Shown here: positions 1-8,566 of the stretch, one piece after another
Numbering within the stretch: position 1 is the stretch's first letter
How the letters are laid out: every line of letters starts with the position of its first letter
Origin: Oligoflexia bacterium
Lineage (GTDB): Bacteria; Bdellovibrionota; Bdellovibrionia; Bdellovibrionales; Bdellovibrionaceae
DNA: 64,000 nt
NCBI GenBank assembly: GCA_016861345.1
Contig: BOLD01000006.1
Location: forward strand, 141,605-205,604
Reading direction: 5' to 3'
The notes under the pieces: model-generated
What the model saw: the letters and a program-made list of their open reading frames with translations, nothing else
What the model was told of the DNA's origin: nothing
Database searches by the model: none
Made by a program: the position numbers and the translations under genes

Positions 1-1
1 C

Positions 2-463
2 TCTTTAGAACGAAAGAATATCCAATTTGGTTTGCATTACGAAGGTCCTTCAGAATCCTACCGTGTTAAGTCAGATGAAAAGGGCCTAACACTGCTCATA
101 CTCAGTAATCTGATGTCAAATGCAATTAAATTTACTGAGCCTGGTGGGAGAATAGATGTCTATCTTGAAAGAAAGGGCCCGAAGGTCATATGTCGATTTG
201 TCGATTCGGGAATTGGAATACCTGAGAAAATATTAAACCAGCTATTTGACCCAACTAAGCATACAAATCGCAGGGGAACTGACGGTGAAAAAGGAACAGG
301 ATTTGGCATGCCCATAGTCAAATCATTAACTGAAAAATTTGGCGGAACAATTCAGGTTGAGTCAAAAACTAAGGGCCAACACCAAACCTATCATGGAACA
401 ATATTCACACTGACATTTCCAGCTTACTGTAGTATAGAAAGTTCGATCAGCAAAGCTGCATAG
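2..463 (+). CDS. Sensor histidine kinase, C-terminal part (5' end outside window)
   Basis: The reading frame is open from the first bases of the window, so this is the 3' end of a longer gene. What remains is a GHKL ATPase domain that would phosphorylate a histidine further upstream. The N box (LSNLMSNAIKFTEPGG), the G1 box (DSGIGIP) and the G2 box (GEKGTGFGMPIVKSL) are all intact, so the domain should bind ATP. The sequence before the N box resembles the usual linker from the dimerisation helices. No receiver or output domain follows, and the gene ends ten bases before pgeF. Its sensor region and partner regulator cannot be seen here. Confidence 0.9.
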   Translation, partial: SLERKNIQFGLHYEGPSESYRVKSDEKGLTLLILSNLMSNAIKFTEPGGRIDVYLERKGPKVICRFVDSGIGIPEKILNQLFDPTKHTNRRGTDGEKGTGFGMPIVKSLTEKFGGTIQVESKTKGQHQTYHGTIFTLTFPAYCSIESSISKAA

Positions 464-472
464 GAAGATTGA

Positions 473-1186
473 ATGTACATGAGAAAGATCAATCAGTTGG
501 ACACAGGTCTCGAGTTTCGTGTTGGAAGTATTTTGATCTTTTTTGGCAACCAAAACTCAAATTACAAATTCCTGCACGACCAATATTCGAAGATCCTTTT
601 CAAAAGGATTAAGCAGGTTCATGGGAACGACATTGTGGCCGTTGATCAGTCGACACCTGACTGCCAGTTTCGGGCCGATGCGTTGATCTCCTCAGAAGAA
701 AATATCGGTCTTTGCATTTCCACAGCAGACTGTTTGCCCATATTTTTCTTTAACTCCGATCGAACAATCATTGCAGGTGTGCATTCGGGATGGCGAGGTG
801 TCGCCTTAAATCTAGTTTCAAAAGTCATTCAAAATTTTCAATCACAAGGTGTTTTACCAAAAGACCTTCATTGCTTTATTGGTCCGCATATTTCCCAAGA
901 GTATTTTGAAATAGGCCAGGATGCCTTCGACATTCTGCAATCTGCGGCTGCTCAAGTTGGGTCGTCCGATATGTTTTACGCTAAAAAGAATGAAAAATAT
1001 TTTTTTGATTTGGATTTGCTGACCCGCTATCAGTGTCAAAAATTAGGAGTTCTTGAGGAAAATATTTTTAGTCTCAATATGGATACATTTTCTGATCGTC
1101 AGTTTCACTCTTACCGTCGAGATAAAGAAAAAGCAGGAAGGCAGATCAGTTTTATAGTTCGACTATCTGATCAGCCGCCCAAATAG
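473..1186 (+). CDS. pgeF: Peptidoglycan editing factor / polyphenol oxidase family (YfiH)
   Basis: A 237-residue protein of the YfiH (laccase-domain, DUF152) family. In E. coli the homologue removes wrong residues from peptidoglycan precursors; other members act on purine nucleosides. The three metal ligands of the family are visible as His50 (in QVHGNDIV), Cys87 (in STADCLP) and His104 (in AGVHSGWRG), and the GPHIS segment that follows is also conserved. Length is normal for the family. The ATG is preceded by AGGAAG at suitable distance. The 3' end overlaps livF on the other strand by 16 bases, so the two genes converge with no room for a terminator. Confidence 0.92.
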   Translation: MYMRKINQLDTGLEFRVGSILIFFGNQNSNYKFLHDQYSKILFKRIKQVHGNDIVAVDQSTPDCQFRADALISSEENIGLCISTADCLPIFFFNSDRTIIAGVHSGWRGVALNLVSKVIQNFQSQGVLPKDLHCFIGPHISQEYFEIGQDAFDILQSAAAQVGSSDMFYAKKNEKYFFDLDLLTRYQCQKLGVLEENIFSLNMDTFSDRQFHSYRRDKEKAGRQISFIVRLSDQPPK

Positions 1187-1878
1187 GATCTGCGGACCTC
1201 ATCGTTGTTGAGTAAGTCTTCACCCTTACCCTCTAAGGTCACTTTTCCTGTTTCAATCACATAGGCGCGATGAGAAATTTTAAGGGCCATTCTCGCATTT
1301 TGCTCAACAAGCAGAACGGTCATACCTTCTTGATTCACTTTTTTAATAATTTCAAAAATCTGAGCCACAATCAAAGGCGCCAGTCCCAGAGAGGGCTCAT
1401 CAAGCAACAGCACTTTTGGGGCGGACATAAGTGCTCTTGAAATGGCAAGCATTTGCTGTTCTCCACCAGAAAGAGTTCCGGCCAGTTGCTTTTGACGCTC
1501 TTTCATTCTTGGAAATAGGATAAAACAGTGCTCAAGGTTTTTTTGAATTTCATTTTTATCAGATCTGGAATAAGCCCCCATCTGCAAATTTTCCATCACT
1601 GTCAGATTGGGAAATACTCCTCGGCCCTCGGGAGATTGGGCAAGTCCCAAGCTAACGCGCTCGCAGGTTTTTACATTTTTCAGAGTTTTTCCATGCAGAA
1701 GAATTTGACCTGTGGATTCAACTATACCAGAGATCGCTCTTAGAGTTGTTGTTTTTCCGGCTCCGTTGGCGCCAATTAGAGAGACAATTTCTCCTTGATT
1801 AACGTGAAAGGAAATTCCTTTTAGAGCGTGGATGGATCCGTAAAAAACATTGAGATCTTGAACTTCAAGTGCCTTCAA
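1171..1878 (-). CDS. livF: Branched-chain amino-acid ABC transporter ATPase LivF
   Basis: The second ATPase of a LivKHMGF-type importer, powering uptake of branched-chain amino acids or related substrates across the inner membrane. At 235 residues it has the normal LivF length. Walker A is GANGAGKT, the signature is LSGGEQQM, and Walker B is VLLLDEPSLGLAP followed by the H-loop region. It is the last gene of a five-gene operon and overlaps livG by four bases (ATGA type), so translation is probably coupled. Members of this family also carry amides, urea or aromatic compounds, and the substrate here cannot be read from sequence. Confidence 0.95.
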   Translation of the reverse strand: MKALEVQDLNVFYGSIHALKGISFHVNQGEIVSLIGANGAGKTTTLRAISGIVESTGQILLHGKTLKNVKTCERVSLGLAQSPEGRGVFPNLTVMENLQMGAYSRSDKNEIQKNLEHCFILFPRMKERQKQLAGTLSGGEQQMLAISRALMSAPKVLLLDEPSLGLAPLIVAQIFEIIKKVNQEGMTVLLVEQNARMALKISHRAYVIETGKVTLEGKGEDLLNNDEVRRSYLGG

Positions 1879-2651
1879 TGGATATCCTCCGCGCCGAGAT
1901 AAGCTTCGATCACTTTCGGAGATGATTGAATCACTTGGGGACTGCCCTCTTCAATTTTGACTCCGTGATCAAGCACAATAATCCGCTCACAGATTCCCAT
2001 CACTAATTTCATATCATGTTCAATCAAAAGCACTGTCAGGCGAAAGTCCTTTCGAATTTTTGCGATTGTCTCCATGAGTTGATGAGTTTCCTGGTGGTTC
2101 ATCCCGGCCGCCGGTTCATCAAGACAGATCAATTTAGGCTGAGTCGCCAGGGCGCGAATGATTTCCAGTTTTCGTTGTTCTCCATAAGGAAGTGCTGAGG
2201 CTGGGGCATGTGCCTTTTTTTCAAGGCCAAAAATAGCTAAAAGCTCAATTGCTTTTTCTTTTAAAGCTTTTTCTTGTTGGAAATATTTTGATGTTTGAAG
2301 AATGGATGAGAAAAAGCCATAAGAAATATCTTTCGTTCCGCCAATGAGAACATTTTCAAGGACTGTGAGATCTTTGAAAAGTCTGATGTTTTGAAAAGTT
2401 CTGGTCATTCCTTTGCGAGCAACTTGATAAGGCTTTAAACTTACTGTTGGCTCACTTAAGAAAATCACTTCTCCTGATGTGGGCTTATAAACGCTGGTGA
2501 GCATGTTAAATACTGTCGTCTTTCCCGCTCCATTGGGGCCGATGAGCCCAACAAGTTCACCTTGATTAATGTGAAACGAGAGAGAGTCCACAGCTTTTAA
2601 TCCACCAAACTGCATGGTAATGGATTTCGCCTCAAGAAGTTTTGCGGACAT
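1875..2651 (-). CDS. livG: Branched-chain amino-acid ABC transporter ATPase LivG
   Basis: The first ATPase of the importer, 258 residues. Walker A is GPNGAGKT. The signature loop is the LivG-type variant, LPYGEQRKLEI, in place of LSGGQ, and Walker B is LICLDEPAAGMNHQE. The long insertion between Walker A and the signature (with TRTFQNIRLF) is typical of LivG. It pairs with LivF to form the ATPase dimer under LivH and LivM. The start overlaps the end of livM by 20 bases. Confidence 0.95.
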   Translation of the reverse strand: MSAKLLEAKSITMQFGGLKAVDSLSFHINQGELVGLIGPNGAGKTTVFNMLTSVYKPTSGEVIFLSEPTVSLKPYQVARKGMTRTFQNIRLFKDLTVLENVLIGGTKDISYGFFSSILQTSKYFQQEKALKEKAIELLAIFGLEKKAHAPASALPYGEQRKLEIIRALATQPKLICLDEPAAGMNHQETHQLMETIAKIRKDFRLTVLLIEHDMKLVMGICERIIVLDHGVKIEEGSPQVIQSSPKVIEAYLGAEDIH

Positions 2652-3624
2652 ATTTCCTCCAAAACTCGTTGACCTCTTTTGTTCCCATTAATCCTTTCGG
2701 ACGTAAAATCATCAGAAGAATAAGCGCTAAAGAATAAATCACCATTCGAAGATCAACTCCGGTGATCTCTTGAAGGGGGCGCAGAGCTTCTGGCAAAATA
2801 GTAATGATTGTAGCTGCCATCAGTGAACCACTCAGACTTCCCATTCCACCAAGGACAACCATTATCACAGCATCGACACTGCGATTGAAACTGAAAGAGG
2901 CCGGATTCAGATAGTTCGCATAGTGTGCAAAAATAGAGCCTGCCACTCCTGCAAAAAAGCTGGAAAGAACGAAAGCGCGGACCTTTGTTTGAGTCGTGTG
3001 AATTCCCATGGCCTCAGCGGCAATTTCGTCTTCACGAACGCTGAGAAAGGCTCGTCCATGGTGGGAGCGAATAATTCTCCAAATCACAACAAAACAAGCA
3101 ACGACCCAAAAAATTGCGTGGGCATATCCAATTAAGAATTTAGAAATGGTCCACGAGCCAAGGGTGAAATCTGTTGGTCCCGTAATTCCGTACATGCCTC
3201 GAGCTCCGCCAACAGTTTTTGTGTTGAGCAGAATAACTCTGATAATTTCTCCGAATCCCAAAGTGACGATGGCAAGATAATCGCCGCGCAGTCTTAAAGT
3301 GGGCAGTCCAACTAAATATCCCGCAAGTCCTGCAACAGCTCCGCCCGCGATGGCATAAAATAAAAAATAAACGAATTGCATGGGGCCTGGGTTCATCGGA
3401 AAAATTGTGCTGAGAAAGGCAGAGGCATAGGCACCAGCGGCCATAAATCCGGCATGGCCAAGAGAAAATTGGCCAGTGAATCCACTGACAAGATTAAGAC
3501 TCATAGCTAAAATCATATTGATCAGAACGTAGATCAGTGTCAGTTGAATGAAAGCATCAAAAGAAAGATCAATCAAAAATCCAACAAAAATTAATCCAAT
3601 AAGAGCTAGAAGAGGTTTTTTCAT
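2632..3624 (-). CDS. livM: Branched-chain amino-acid ABC transporter permease LivM
   Basis: An integral membrane permease of 330 residues with eight or more hydrophobic segments. The family sequences NLVSGFTGQFSLGHAGFMAAGAY and LPTLRLRGDYLAIVTLGFGEI (each shown in short form in databases of LivM) are clearly present, as is the EAA-like loop near VRAFVLSSFFAG. It forms the channel with LivH. One base is shared with the end of livH (start and stop overlap). A basic tail (KEVNEFWRKY) closes the protein on the cytoplasmic side. Confidence 0.94.
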   Translation of the reverse strand: MKKPLLALIGLIFVGFLIDLSFDAFIQLTLIYVLINMILAMSLNLVSGFTGQFSLGHAGFMAAGAYASAFLSTIFPMNPGPMQFVYFLFYAIAGGAVAGLAGYLVGLPTLRLRGDYLAIVTLGFGEIIRVILLNTKTVGGARGMYGITGPTDFTLGSWTISKFLIGYAHAIFWVVACFVVIWRIIRSHHGRAFLSVREDEIAAEAMGIHTTQTKVRAFVLSSFFAGVAGSIFAHYANYLNPASFSFNRSVDAVIMVVLGGMGSLSGSLMAATIITILPEALRPLQEITGVDLRMVIYSLALILLMILRPKGLMGTKEVNEFWRKYVRKTS

Positions 3625-4526
3625 TAGACTTTTTCCACCCCTCCCTTGCCCAATAATCCTGCGGGACGGAAAATAAGAATCACAATCAATATTCCAAAAG
3701 CGAGAGCATCACGATAAGTCGAGGACAGGTATCCCACAACCATTTCTTCGCTTAATCCCATGATCAGTGCACCTAAAACCGCGCCGGCAATATTGCCAAT
3801 GCCACCTAATACGGCGGCAACAAAGGCTTTAAGTCCAATCATCATTCCCATCAAGGGATCAATTTTGGGATATTTCATTCCAACTAGAACACTGCCGACC
3901 CCAGCCAGTGCGGAACCAACAACAAAAGTAAAAGAAATAATGCGATCCGTATTCACACCCATCATCGCGGCGACGTTCATATTTGTACTCACGGCTCGCA
4001 TAGCTCGTCCAAGCTTGGTGTGATAAATTAATAAGTGAAGAAGAACCATCATCACCAGCGTGACGAAGAGAACAGCAAGATCAAGACTTTTGAATTCAAC
4101 TCCTAAGAGAGTGAAGAGAACAGAGTCCTCAAGGACAGCAGGGAAAACCTTAGGATCTGCTCCGAAAACAACTTGGCCCGAGTACTGAAGAAAAAGACTG
4201 ACTCCAATTGCAGTAATGAGAATGTTGAGCTTGGGCGCTTTTCTTAAGGGGCGGTAGGCAAGGCGCTCAATGGTAAATCCCAGCAAACTGCAAGCAGCCA
4301 TTGCTGCAATCAAGAGAATAACTAGGGTGGATACGCCCGGATTTTTGTCAATTCCAAGAGTCCTCGCAGCATAGTATGCAGCAAAGGCCCCAATCATGTA
4401 GACATCCGAGTGAGCAAAGTTAATTAACTGCAGAATTCCAAACACCATCGTGTAGCCGAGAGCAATCAGGGCATAGATACTGCCCAAGCTGATCCCGTTA
4501 ATAAGATGCTGTATGAAATCCTGCAT
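3624..4526 (-). CDS. livH: Branched-chain amino-acid ABC transporter permease LivH
   Basis: The second permease of the importer, 300 residues. The N-terminus (GISLGSIYALIALGYTMVFG) and the following QLINFAHSDVYMIGAF are diagnostic of LivH, and the remainder is a series of hydrophobic helices ending in a short cytoplasmic tail. The gene lies 23 bases after livK and directly before livM. The C-terminal FRPAGLLGK matches the FRPxGL pattern also seen at the end of LivM. Confidence 0.94.
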   Translation of the reverse strand: MQDFIQHLINGISLGSIYALIALGYTMVFGILQLINFAHSDVYMIGAFAAYYAARTLGIDKNPGVSTLVILLIAAMAACSLLGFTIERLAYRPLRKAPKLNILITAIGVSLFLQYSGQVVFGADPKVFPAVLEDSVLFTLLGVEFKSLDLAVLFVTLVMMVLLHLLIYHTKLGRAMRAVSTNMNVAAMMGVNTDRIISFTFVVGSALAGVGSVLVGMKYPKIDPLMGMMIGLKAFVAAVLGGIGNIAGAVLGALIMGLSEEMVVGYLSSTYRDALAFGILIVILIFRPAGLLGKGGVEKV

Positions 4527-4549
4527 GATGCGTCCTTGCTCAGAGCTGG

Positions 4550-5674
4550 TTACGGATTTACTGTTGTCACGAACTTATTGGTCTGACCTTCAACTTGAAC
4601 AACAACCGCACTTTTTGTTGCATTTCGTTTGTCGTTAATGCTGATTTTTCCAGTTACGCCGTCATGGCCAGTGATTTTTGCAATTTGATCGCGGATGGCG
4701 GCTCCGCTGAGATCAGGGGCTTGCTCAATCGCTTTTAAGAGAACTTTTGCAGCATCATATCCTGCGGCAGAAAGTCCATCGGGCATTTCATTATATTTAG
4801 CTTTGAATTTCTTTTGGAATTCAACAGCAACTGGATCAGTTGTTTCATTTGAATAGTGATTAGAGAAGTAGCCACCATCAATTGCTTTTTGACCAATTTC
4901 AGAAAGTTTTGGCGAGTCCCAGCCATCCCCACCAAGAAGAGGGGCCTTAATTCCAAGCTCACGAGCTTGTCTCGCAATCAAGCCAACTTCTGTATAGTAT
5001 CCAGGAATAAAGATGGCTTCCGGATTTTTTGTCTTTAGCTTTGTCAGCTGAGCTTTGAAGTCCACGTCTCCTGAGGAGTAGCTGACATCTTCAATCACTT
5101 CTCCGCCGAGTTCTTTTAGCTTTGCTGTAAAGAAATCAGCTAATCCCACAGAGTAGTCTGATTTGACATCTCGAAGAATAGCAACTTTTTTAGCCTTGAG
5201 ATTTTCTGTTGCAAATTTTGCCATCACAGTTCCCTGGAAGGGATCAATGAAGCAAGTTCGGAAAACAAAATCTCCCACTTCCGTCACTTTTGGGTTCGTT
5301 GAGCTGGGAGTAATCATAGGAACTTTTTTGCTCTGAGCAATGGGGGCTGCGGCTAAAGAGCGTGAGCTTGCAACTTCACCAAGCAGGGCGACTACCTTTT
5401 CTTGTTCAATCAGACGAGTGACGACAGAGGCTGCTTCTTCTGCTTTGCCCTGATCATCCATGGTAACAAGTTTAATTTTCTTTCCCTTGATTCCACCGGC
5501 GGCATTGGCTTCATCAATGGCTAGGCGAACTCCCTTGTCTGTACTTTGACCAAAGGTGGCTTCGGAGCCTGTCATTGAACCATACTGGCCGATAACGATT
5601 TCATTTGATGATTTTTTTGTACAGCCTGCCAAGAAGGGCAGAGTGCATAAAATAGTAATCAATAACTGACGCAT
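4550..5674 (-). CDS. livK: Periplasmic amino-acid-binding lipoprotein (LivK-like)
   Basis: The substrate-binding protein of the importer. I start it at the internal ATG, because that codon follows an AAGGAG ribosome site and opens a lipoprotein signal peptide with lipobox LAGC (Cys18). A longer open frame upstream adds 18 residues without signal character. The mature protein is a two-lobed type I binding protein: GQYGSMTG at the N-terminus, then KVAILRD and AAGYDAAKVLL. It is anchored by lipid to the inner membrane or periplasmic face. Probably the first gene of the operon; the 67 bases before it are the likely promoter region. Confidence 0.9.
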   Translation of the reverse strand: MRQLLITILCTLPFLAGCTKKSSNEIVIGQYGSMTGSEATFGQSTDKGVRLAIDEANAAGGIKGKKIKLVTMDDQGKAEEAASVVTRLIEQEKVVALLGEVASSRSLAAAPIAQSKKVPMITPSSTNPKVTEVGDFVFRTCFIDPFQGTVMAKFATENLKAKKVAILRDVKSDYSVGLADFFTAKLKELGGEVIEDVSYSSGDVDFKAQLTKLKTKNPEAIFIPGYYTEVGLIARQARELGIKAPLLGGDGWDSPKLSEIGQKAIDGGYFSNHYSNETTDPVAVEFQKKFKAKYNEMPDGLSAAGYDAAKVLLKAIEQAPDLSGAAIRDQIAKITGHDGVTGKISINDKRNATKSAVVVQVEGQTNKFVTTVNP

Positions 5675-5741
5675 ATAACTCTCCTTGTTAATGGAGATAA
5701 TTAGATCATTCTTAACACTGTCTAACAACAGTAAAATAGAG

Positions 5742-6731
5742 TTATAGCGAGAGCAGAGATGCCAGATTGGTGAAGTCTTTATTCACATGCTTTTCAGTGT
5801 TGATTGCCTGGTCAAATGGGGTTGTCACAATTCTTTCTCCATCAGCTCCGACCATCAGATTACATTGCCCTTGCAGCAAGAGTTGAACCGCCGCAGCACC
5901 AAGTCTGCTGGCAAGAATCCGATCTATTGCAGTTGGGGATCCACCCCGTTGTTGGTGGCCAAGAATACATACTTTTGCCTCAAAGCCAGATTTTTTTCGA
6001 ATTTGCTCAGCCAGGTCATAAGCTCGTCCTGGTTTTTGTCCTTCGGCAGTGACAAGAATGCTTGATTTTTTGCCCTTTGTGACAGCCGCTTTAATTTTTT
6101 CAACAACCTTATCCACAGTGATGGGATTTTCTGGAATAAAAATTTCCTCGGCTCCACCCGCCAGACCGACAGAGCAGGCAATAAAACCAGAATTTCGGCC
6201 CATGACCTCGACAATGAAGAGTCGATCATGACTGGCTGCCGTGTCTCGAATACGGTCAATGGCTTGAAGTCCTGTGTTGACGGCAGTGTCAAATCCTATG
6301 GTGTTGTCTGTTCCAAAAATATCATTATCAATGGTTCCTGGCACTCCAATGATGGGAAACTGATGTTCATTCCACAGAGCCAGGGCTCCTGTGAATGAAC
6401 CGTCTCCACCGATACAAACTAAGCTGTCAATTCCTTGTTTTCGCAAGTTCTCGACGGCTTTTGCTCGATACTCAGGTTTTAAAAACTCCATGCAGCGCCC
6501 AGTTTTTAAAATCGTGCCGCCGCGTTGAATGACGTTGGCAACGGATCGCAATCCAAGGACGGTGAAATTTTCCTCAAGCATTCCTGAGTATCCACCAATG
6601 ATCCCATCAACTTTGATATTTTGAGTAAGTGCGGCTCGAACCACCGCGCGGATGGCGGCATTCATCCCAGGAGCATCACCGCCACTGGTGAATACGCCAA
6701 TTTTTTTCACTTCGGTTTTAAATTGAGCCAT
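5742..6731 (-). CDS. pfkA: ATP-dependent 6-phosphofructokinase
   Basis: Phosphorylates fructose 6-phosphate with ATP in glycolysis. Diagnostic segments are GVFTSGGDAPGMNAAIRA for nucleotide binding, GGDGSFTGA, and the catalytic TIDND. The Gly in GGDGS (not Asp) indicates ATP use and not pyrophosphate. VEVMGRNSGF and the sugar-phosphate binding GHQQRGGSPTAIDR are present. I prefer the start MAQFKTE, which has AGGAAG seven bases upstream; the longer frame adds 16 residues with no homology. About 329 residues, the usual bacterial length. The gene lies between the hup terminator and the liv operon. Confidence 0.95.
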   Translation of the reverse strand: MAQFKTEVKKIGVFTSGGDAPGMNAAIRAVVRAALTQNIKVDGIIGGYSGMLEENFTVLGLRSVANVIQRGGTILKTGRCMEFLKPEYRAKAVENLRKQGIDSLVCIGGDGSFTGALALWNEHQFPIIGVPGTIDNDIFGTDNTIGFDTAVNTGLQAIDRIRDTAASHDRLFIVEVMGRNSGFIACSVGLAGGAEEIFIPENPITVDKVVEKIKAAVTKGKKSSILVTAEGQKPGRAYDLAEQIRKKSGFEAKVCILGHQQRGGSPTAIDRILASRLGAAAVQLLLQGQCNLMVGADGERIVTTPFDQAINTEKHVNKDFTNLASLLSL

Positions 6732-6759
6732 AGGATTACTTCCTGTTCGTATTGTTCCT

Positions 6760-6790
6760 GAAATAAAAAGGGAGGTCAATGACCTCCCTT
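6760..6790 (-). terminator. Rho-independent terminator after the HU gene
   Basis: A perfect 8-base stem, GGGAGGTC/GACCTCCC with a three-base loop, is followed on the minus strand by TTTTTATTTC. It lies 28 bases after the HU stop codon and separates that gene from pfkA. Confidence 0.85.
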
Positions 6791-6817
6791 GAAGTTCTCT
6801 GAATTTAAATCAGAAGC

Positions 6818-7090
6818 TTACTTTACAGCAGCTTTAAACTCTGCGCCAGCGCGGAACTTAGGATACCATGCAGCTGGGATTTTGATTGCTTTTCCAGTTT
6901 GTGGATTGCGTCCAGTGCGAGCTTTACGCTTAGCTTTAGTGAAAGTACCGAAACCAACGATTTTCACATCGTCACCTTTTTTAACAGCTTTTTTGATGTT
7001 CTCAACTGTTAGGTTTAAAAGGTTCTCAGCTTGAGCTTTAGAGATTTTTCCTTCTGCAGCGATTTTCTCGATCAACTGTTGCTTGTTCAT
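6818..7090 (-). CDS. hup: HU-family DNA-binding protein
   Basis: A 90-residue histone-like protein that bends DNA and compacts the nucleoid. The start MNKQQLIEKIA, the GDDVKIVGFGTF turn and the arm region RKARTGRNPQTGKAIKIPA are textbook HU; the Pro in KIPA intercalates in the DNA in known structures. A strong AAGGAG site lies upstream, as expected for an abundant protein, and a strong terminator follows. IHF subunits differ at several of these sites, so HU is preferred. Confidence 0.96.
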   Translation of the reverse strand: MNKQQLIEKIAAEGKISKAQAENLLNLTVENIKKAVKKGDDVKIVGFGTFTKAKRKARTGRNPQTGKAIKIPAAWYPKFRAGAEFKAAVK

Positions 7091-7186
7091 TACAAACTCC
7101 TTGTTTGTTGTTGTTAATTTCTCTGTCTAGATGTGGACCAATAAAATCAATGAGAAAGTATTTTCAAACAAGGCGCAAGTATTTTT

Positions 7187-7375
7187 TTAATCTTCTTCAT
7201 TTTCTGAAGGGGGTGCAATATCAATCGAAATCTTTTCTTGAGAGGGAACTCGGTATTCTTCAGAGGCCCACATTCCAAGATCAATCAGACGGCATCGCTC
7301 GGAACAGAAGGGCCGGTAAGGGTTTTCGGGAGAGTACTCAGTTTCTTTTTTGCAGTGGGGACACTTCACTTTCAT
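7187..7375 (-). CDS. yacG: YacG-family zinc-binding protein (DNA gyrase inhibitor family)
   Basis: A 62-residue protein with the YacG signature: CPHC near the start, then [16 protein letters not shown]. The four cysteines bind one zinc in E. coli YacG, which binds GyrB and inhibits gyrase. The C-terminal tail is acidic (SENEED), a common feature of the family. It follows the lipoprotein gene by 25 bases on the same strand and precedes the HU gene, so two DNA-topology genes are neighbours here. The gyrase role is transferred from family knowledge. Confidence 0.88.
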   Translation of the reverse strand: MKVKCPHCKKETEYSPENPYRPFCSERCRLIDLGMWASEEYRVPSQEKISIDIAPPSENEED

Positions 7376-7400
7376 GTCCCCATCTTAACAGAATCTAAAT

Positions 7401-8123
7401 TTATAGGCCACAGTTTTGTGTTTGGCAGCGAACCATCGTTCCAGAGGCCGCAAGGGCTCCGTTGTAGTAAAGCTGGAAGTTAAACTGTCCATCTTCGACT
7501 TTACCTTGAGCGACTTGGAGCTGGATGTGCTTGTTGTACGCCTGGCTCATTGACGGTCCATAGGAGCGGATTTCAAAACCTTGGCTATTGTTTACGGGCC
7601 AGATTGTAGAATTCAAAATCATTGGATTAAAGAATCCTTGGGGGTTTGAACCAACTGGGAAACCCAGTAGGCTTAGCGCTAAATCTTCAAACTTTGGAAA
7701 TTGATAGTAGTAGTTATAATAGTTACTGATGTAGGGCATAGATCGGATAATCATTTGTACTGATGATGCGGCACTGCCATCCATCATGAATACGATATCA
7801 TGCCATCCATTCATCCAAGAGCTGCAGTTTGCGTAGCCGCCTGTGCTGTACTCGCGGTTACAAACGCCCATGGCTTCTTTGAGCATGTTGGTCCATCCAC
7901 TTTGAACGCTCAGTGATCCGCCGACGTTTGAATATCCATAGGGATTGAAATTTGTTGTCTGTGCGTAGAACCCAATTTTCGTTCCTGGTGGCACACTATA
8001 AGGAACAAGTGCTGGTGCTAACACAGGTGCTGGGCCACTGCTCTTGTTTTGATTGCAGGCTGTCAGTGACATCGCTGCGACAACTGCAAATACGCTTAAT
8101 GTATAAACCCACGCTTTTTTCAT
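7401..8123 (-). CDS. Putative lipoprotein, unknown function
   Basis: I do not recognise this family. The ATG chosen follows AAGGAG and opens a signal peptide (KKAWVYTLSVFAVVAAMSLTAC) with lipobox LTAC at Cys23, so it should be lipidated. The mature part of about 218 residues is rich in Tyr, Asn, Ser and Gly, with a Pro-rich stretch (PAPVLAPALVPYSVPP) just after the lipid anchor that may act as a spacer. Later cysteines (CNREY..., NCSSW and CQTQNC near the end) could form disulphides in the periplasm. Aspartate after the lipid Cys is absent, so outer-membrane sorting is possible. Confidence 0.8.
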   Translation of the reverse strand: MKKAWVYTLSVFAVVAAMSLTACNQNKSSGPAPVLAPALVPYSVPPGTKIGFYAQTTNFNPYGYSNVGGSLSVQSGWTNMLKEAMGVCNREYSTGGYANCSSWMNGWHDIVFMMDGSAASSVQMIIRSMPYISNYYNYYYQFPKFEDLALSLLGFPVGSNPQGFFNPMILNSTIWPVNNSQGFEIRSYGPSMSQAYNKHIQLQVAQGKVEDGQFNFQLYYNGALAASGTMVRCQTQNCGL

Positions 8124-8508
8124 GGCGAACTCCTTTTTGGGGAGTGTCTCAGATTGGTACATCTACAGACATCCTCAAATGGTTGATATTCTTCCTCAAT
8201 TATTTGTACTACACAGACTGTGCCAGCATGGGCCCTTATTTATTTCAAATAGAAGTCTTTCCAGTGAGAGCGGCCAAATACTGACACTGAGCTGTCAATA
8301 TTAATGACACTTGGAAATCCCAGTCTAAGTGGGGGGTAATCTGCCTTCACTTTGGATAAGTCTGTATATTGTAATATCCTAAGGATTTCACTTGAAGGGG
8401 CGTAAGTCTGATCAACGACAACTCTTATCCGCGAAAACAGCAGGTTATCTGTAGACTGGACACTGTGAACTAAATACTCGGAATCTTTTGATTATTAGAA
8501 ATGAAATA
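8124..8508. other. Intergenic stretch before the transposase-like gene
   Basis: About 385 bases with no supported gene between two divergent genes. The part next to 8123 holds the ribosome site of the lipoprotein gene. I see no RNA gene and no long palindrome. The short dyad TGTCA-N7-TGACA near 8297 is too weak to call. There are no terminal inverted repeats that would mark a transposon end. Confidence 0.5.
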
Positions 8509-8537
8509 TTGACTATATATACGAATATAAATATATT
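8509..8537 (+). promoter_or_regulatory. Sigma-70-type promoter for the transposase-like gene
   Basis: TTGACT and TATATT are separated by exactly 17 bases in a very AT-rich stretch, 30 bases before the start codon at 8567. The match is good to both elements and the distance to the gene is suitable. Confidence 0.6.
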
Positions 8538-8566
8538 GCCCTATAAATAAAAAAATCAGAGAAAAA

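Noticed and set aside
4550..5728. Longer start for the LivK-like protein
   Set aside because: The extra 18 residues precede a perfect lipoprotein signal that has its own AAGGAG site.
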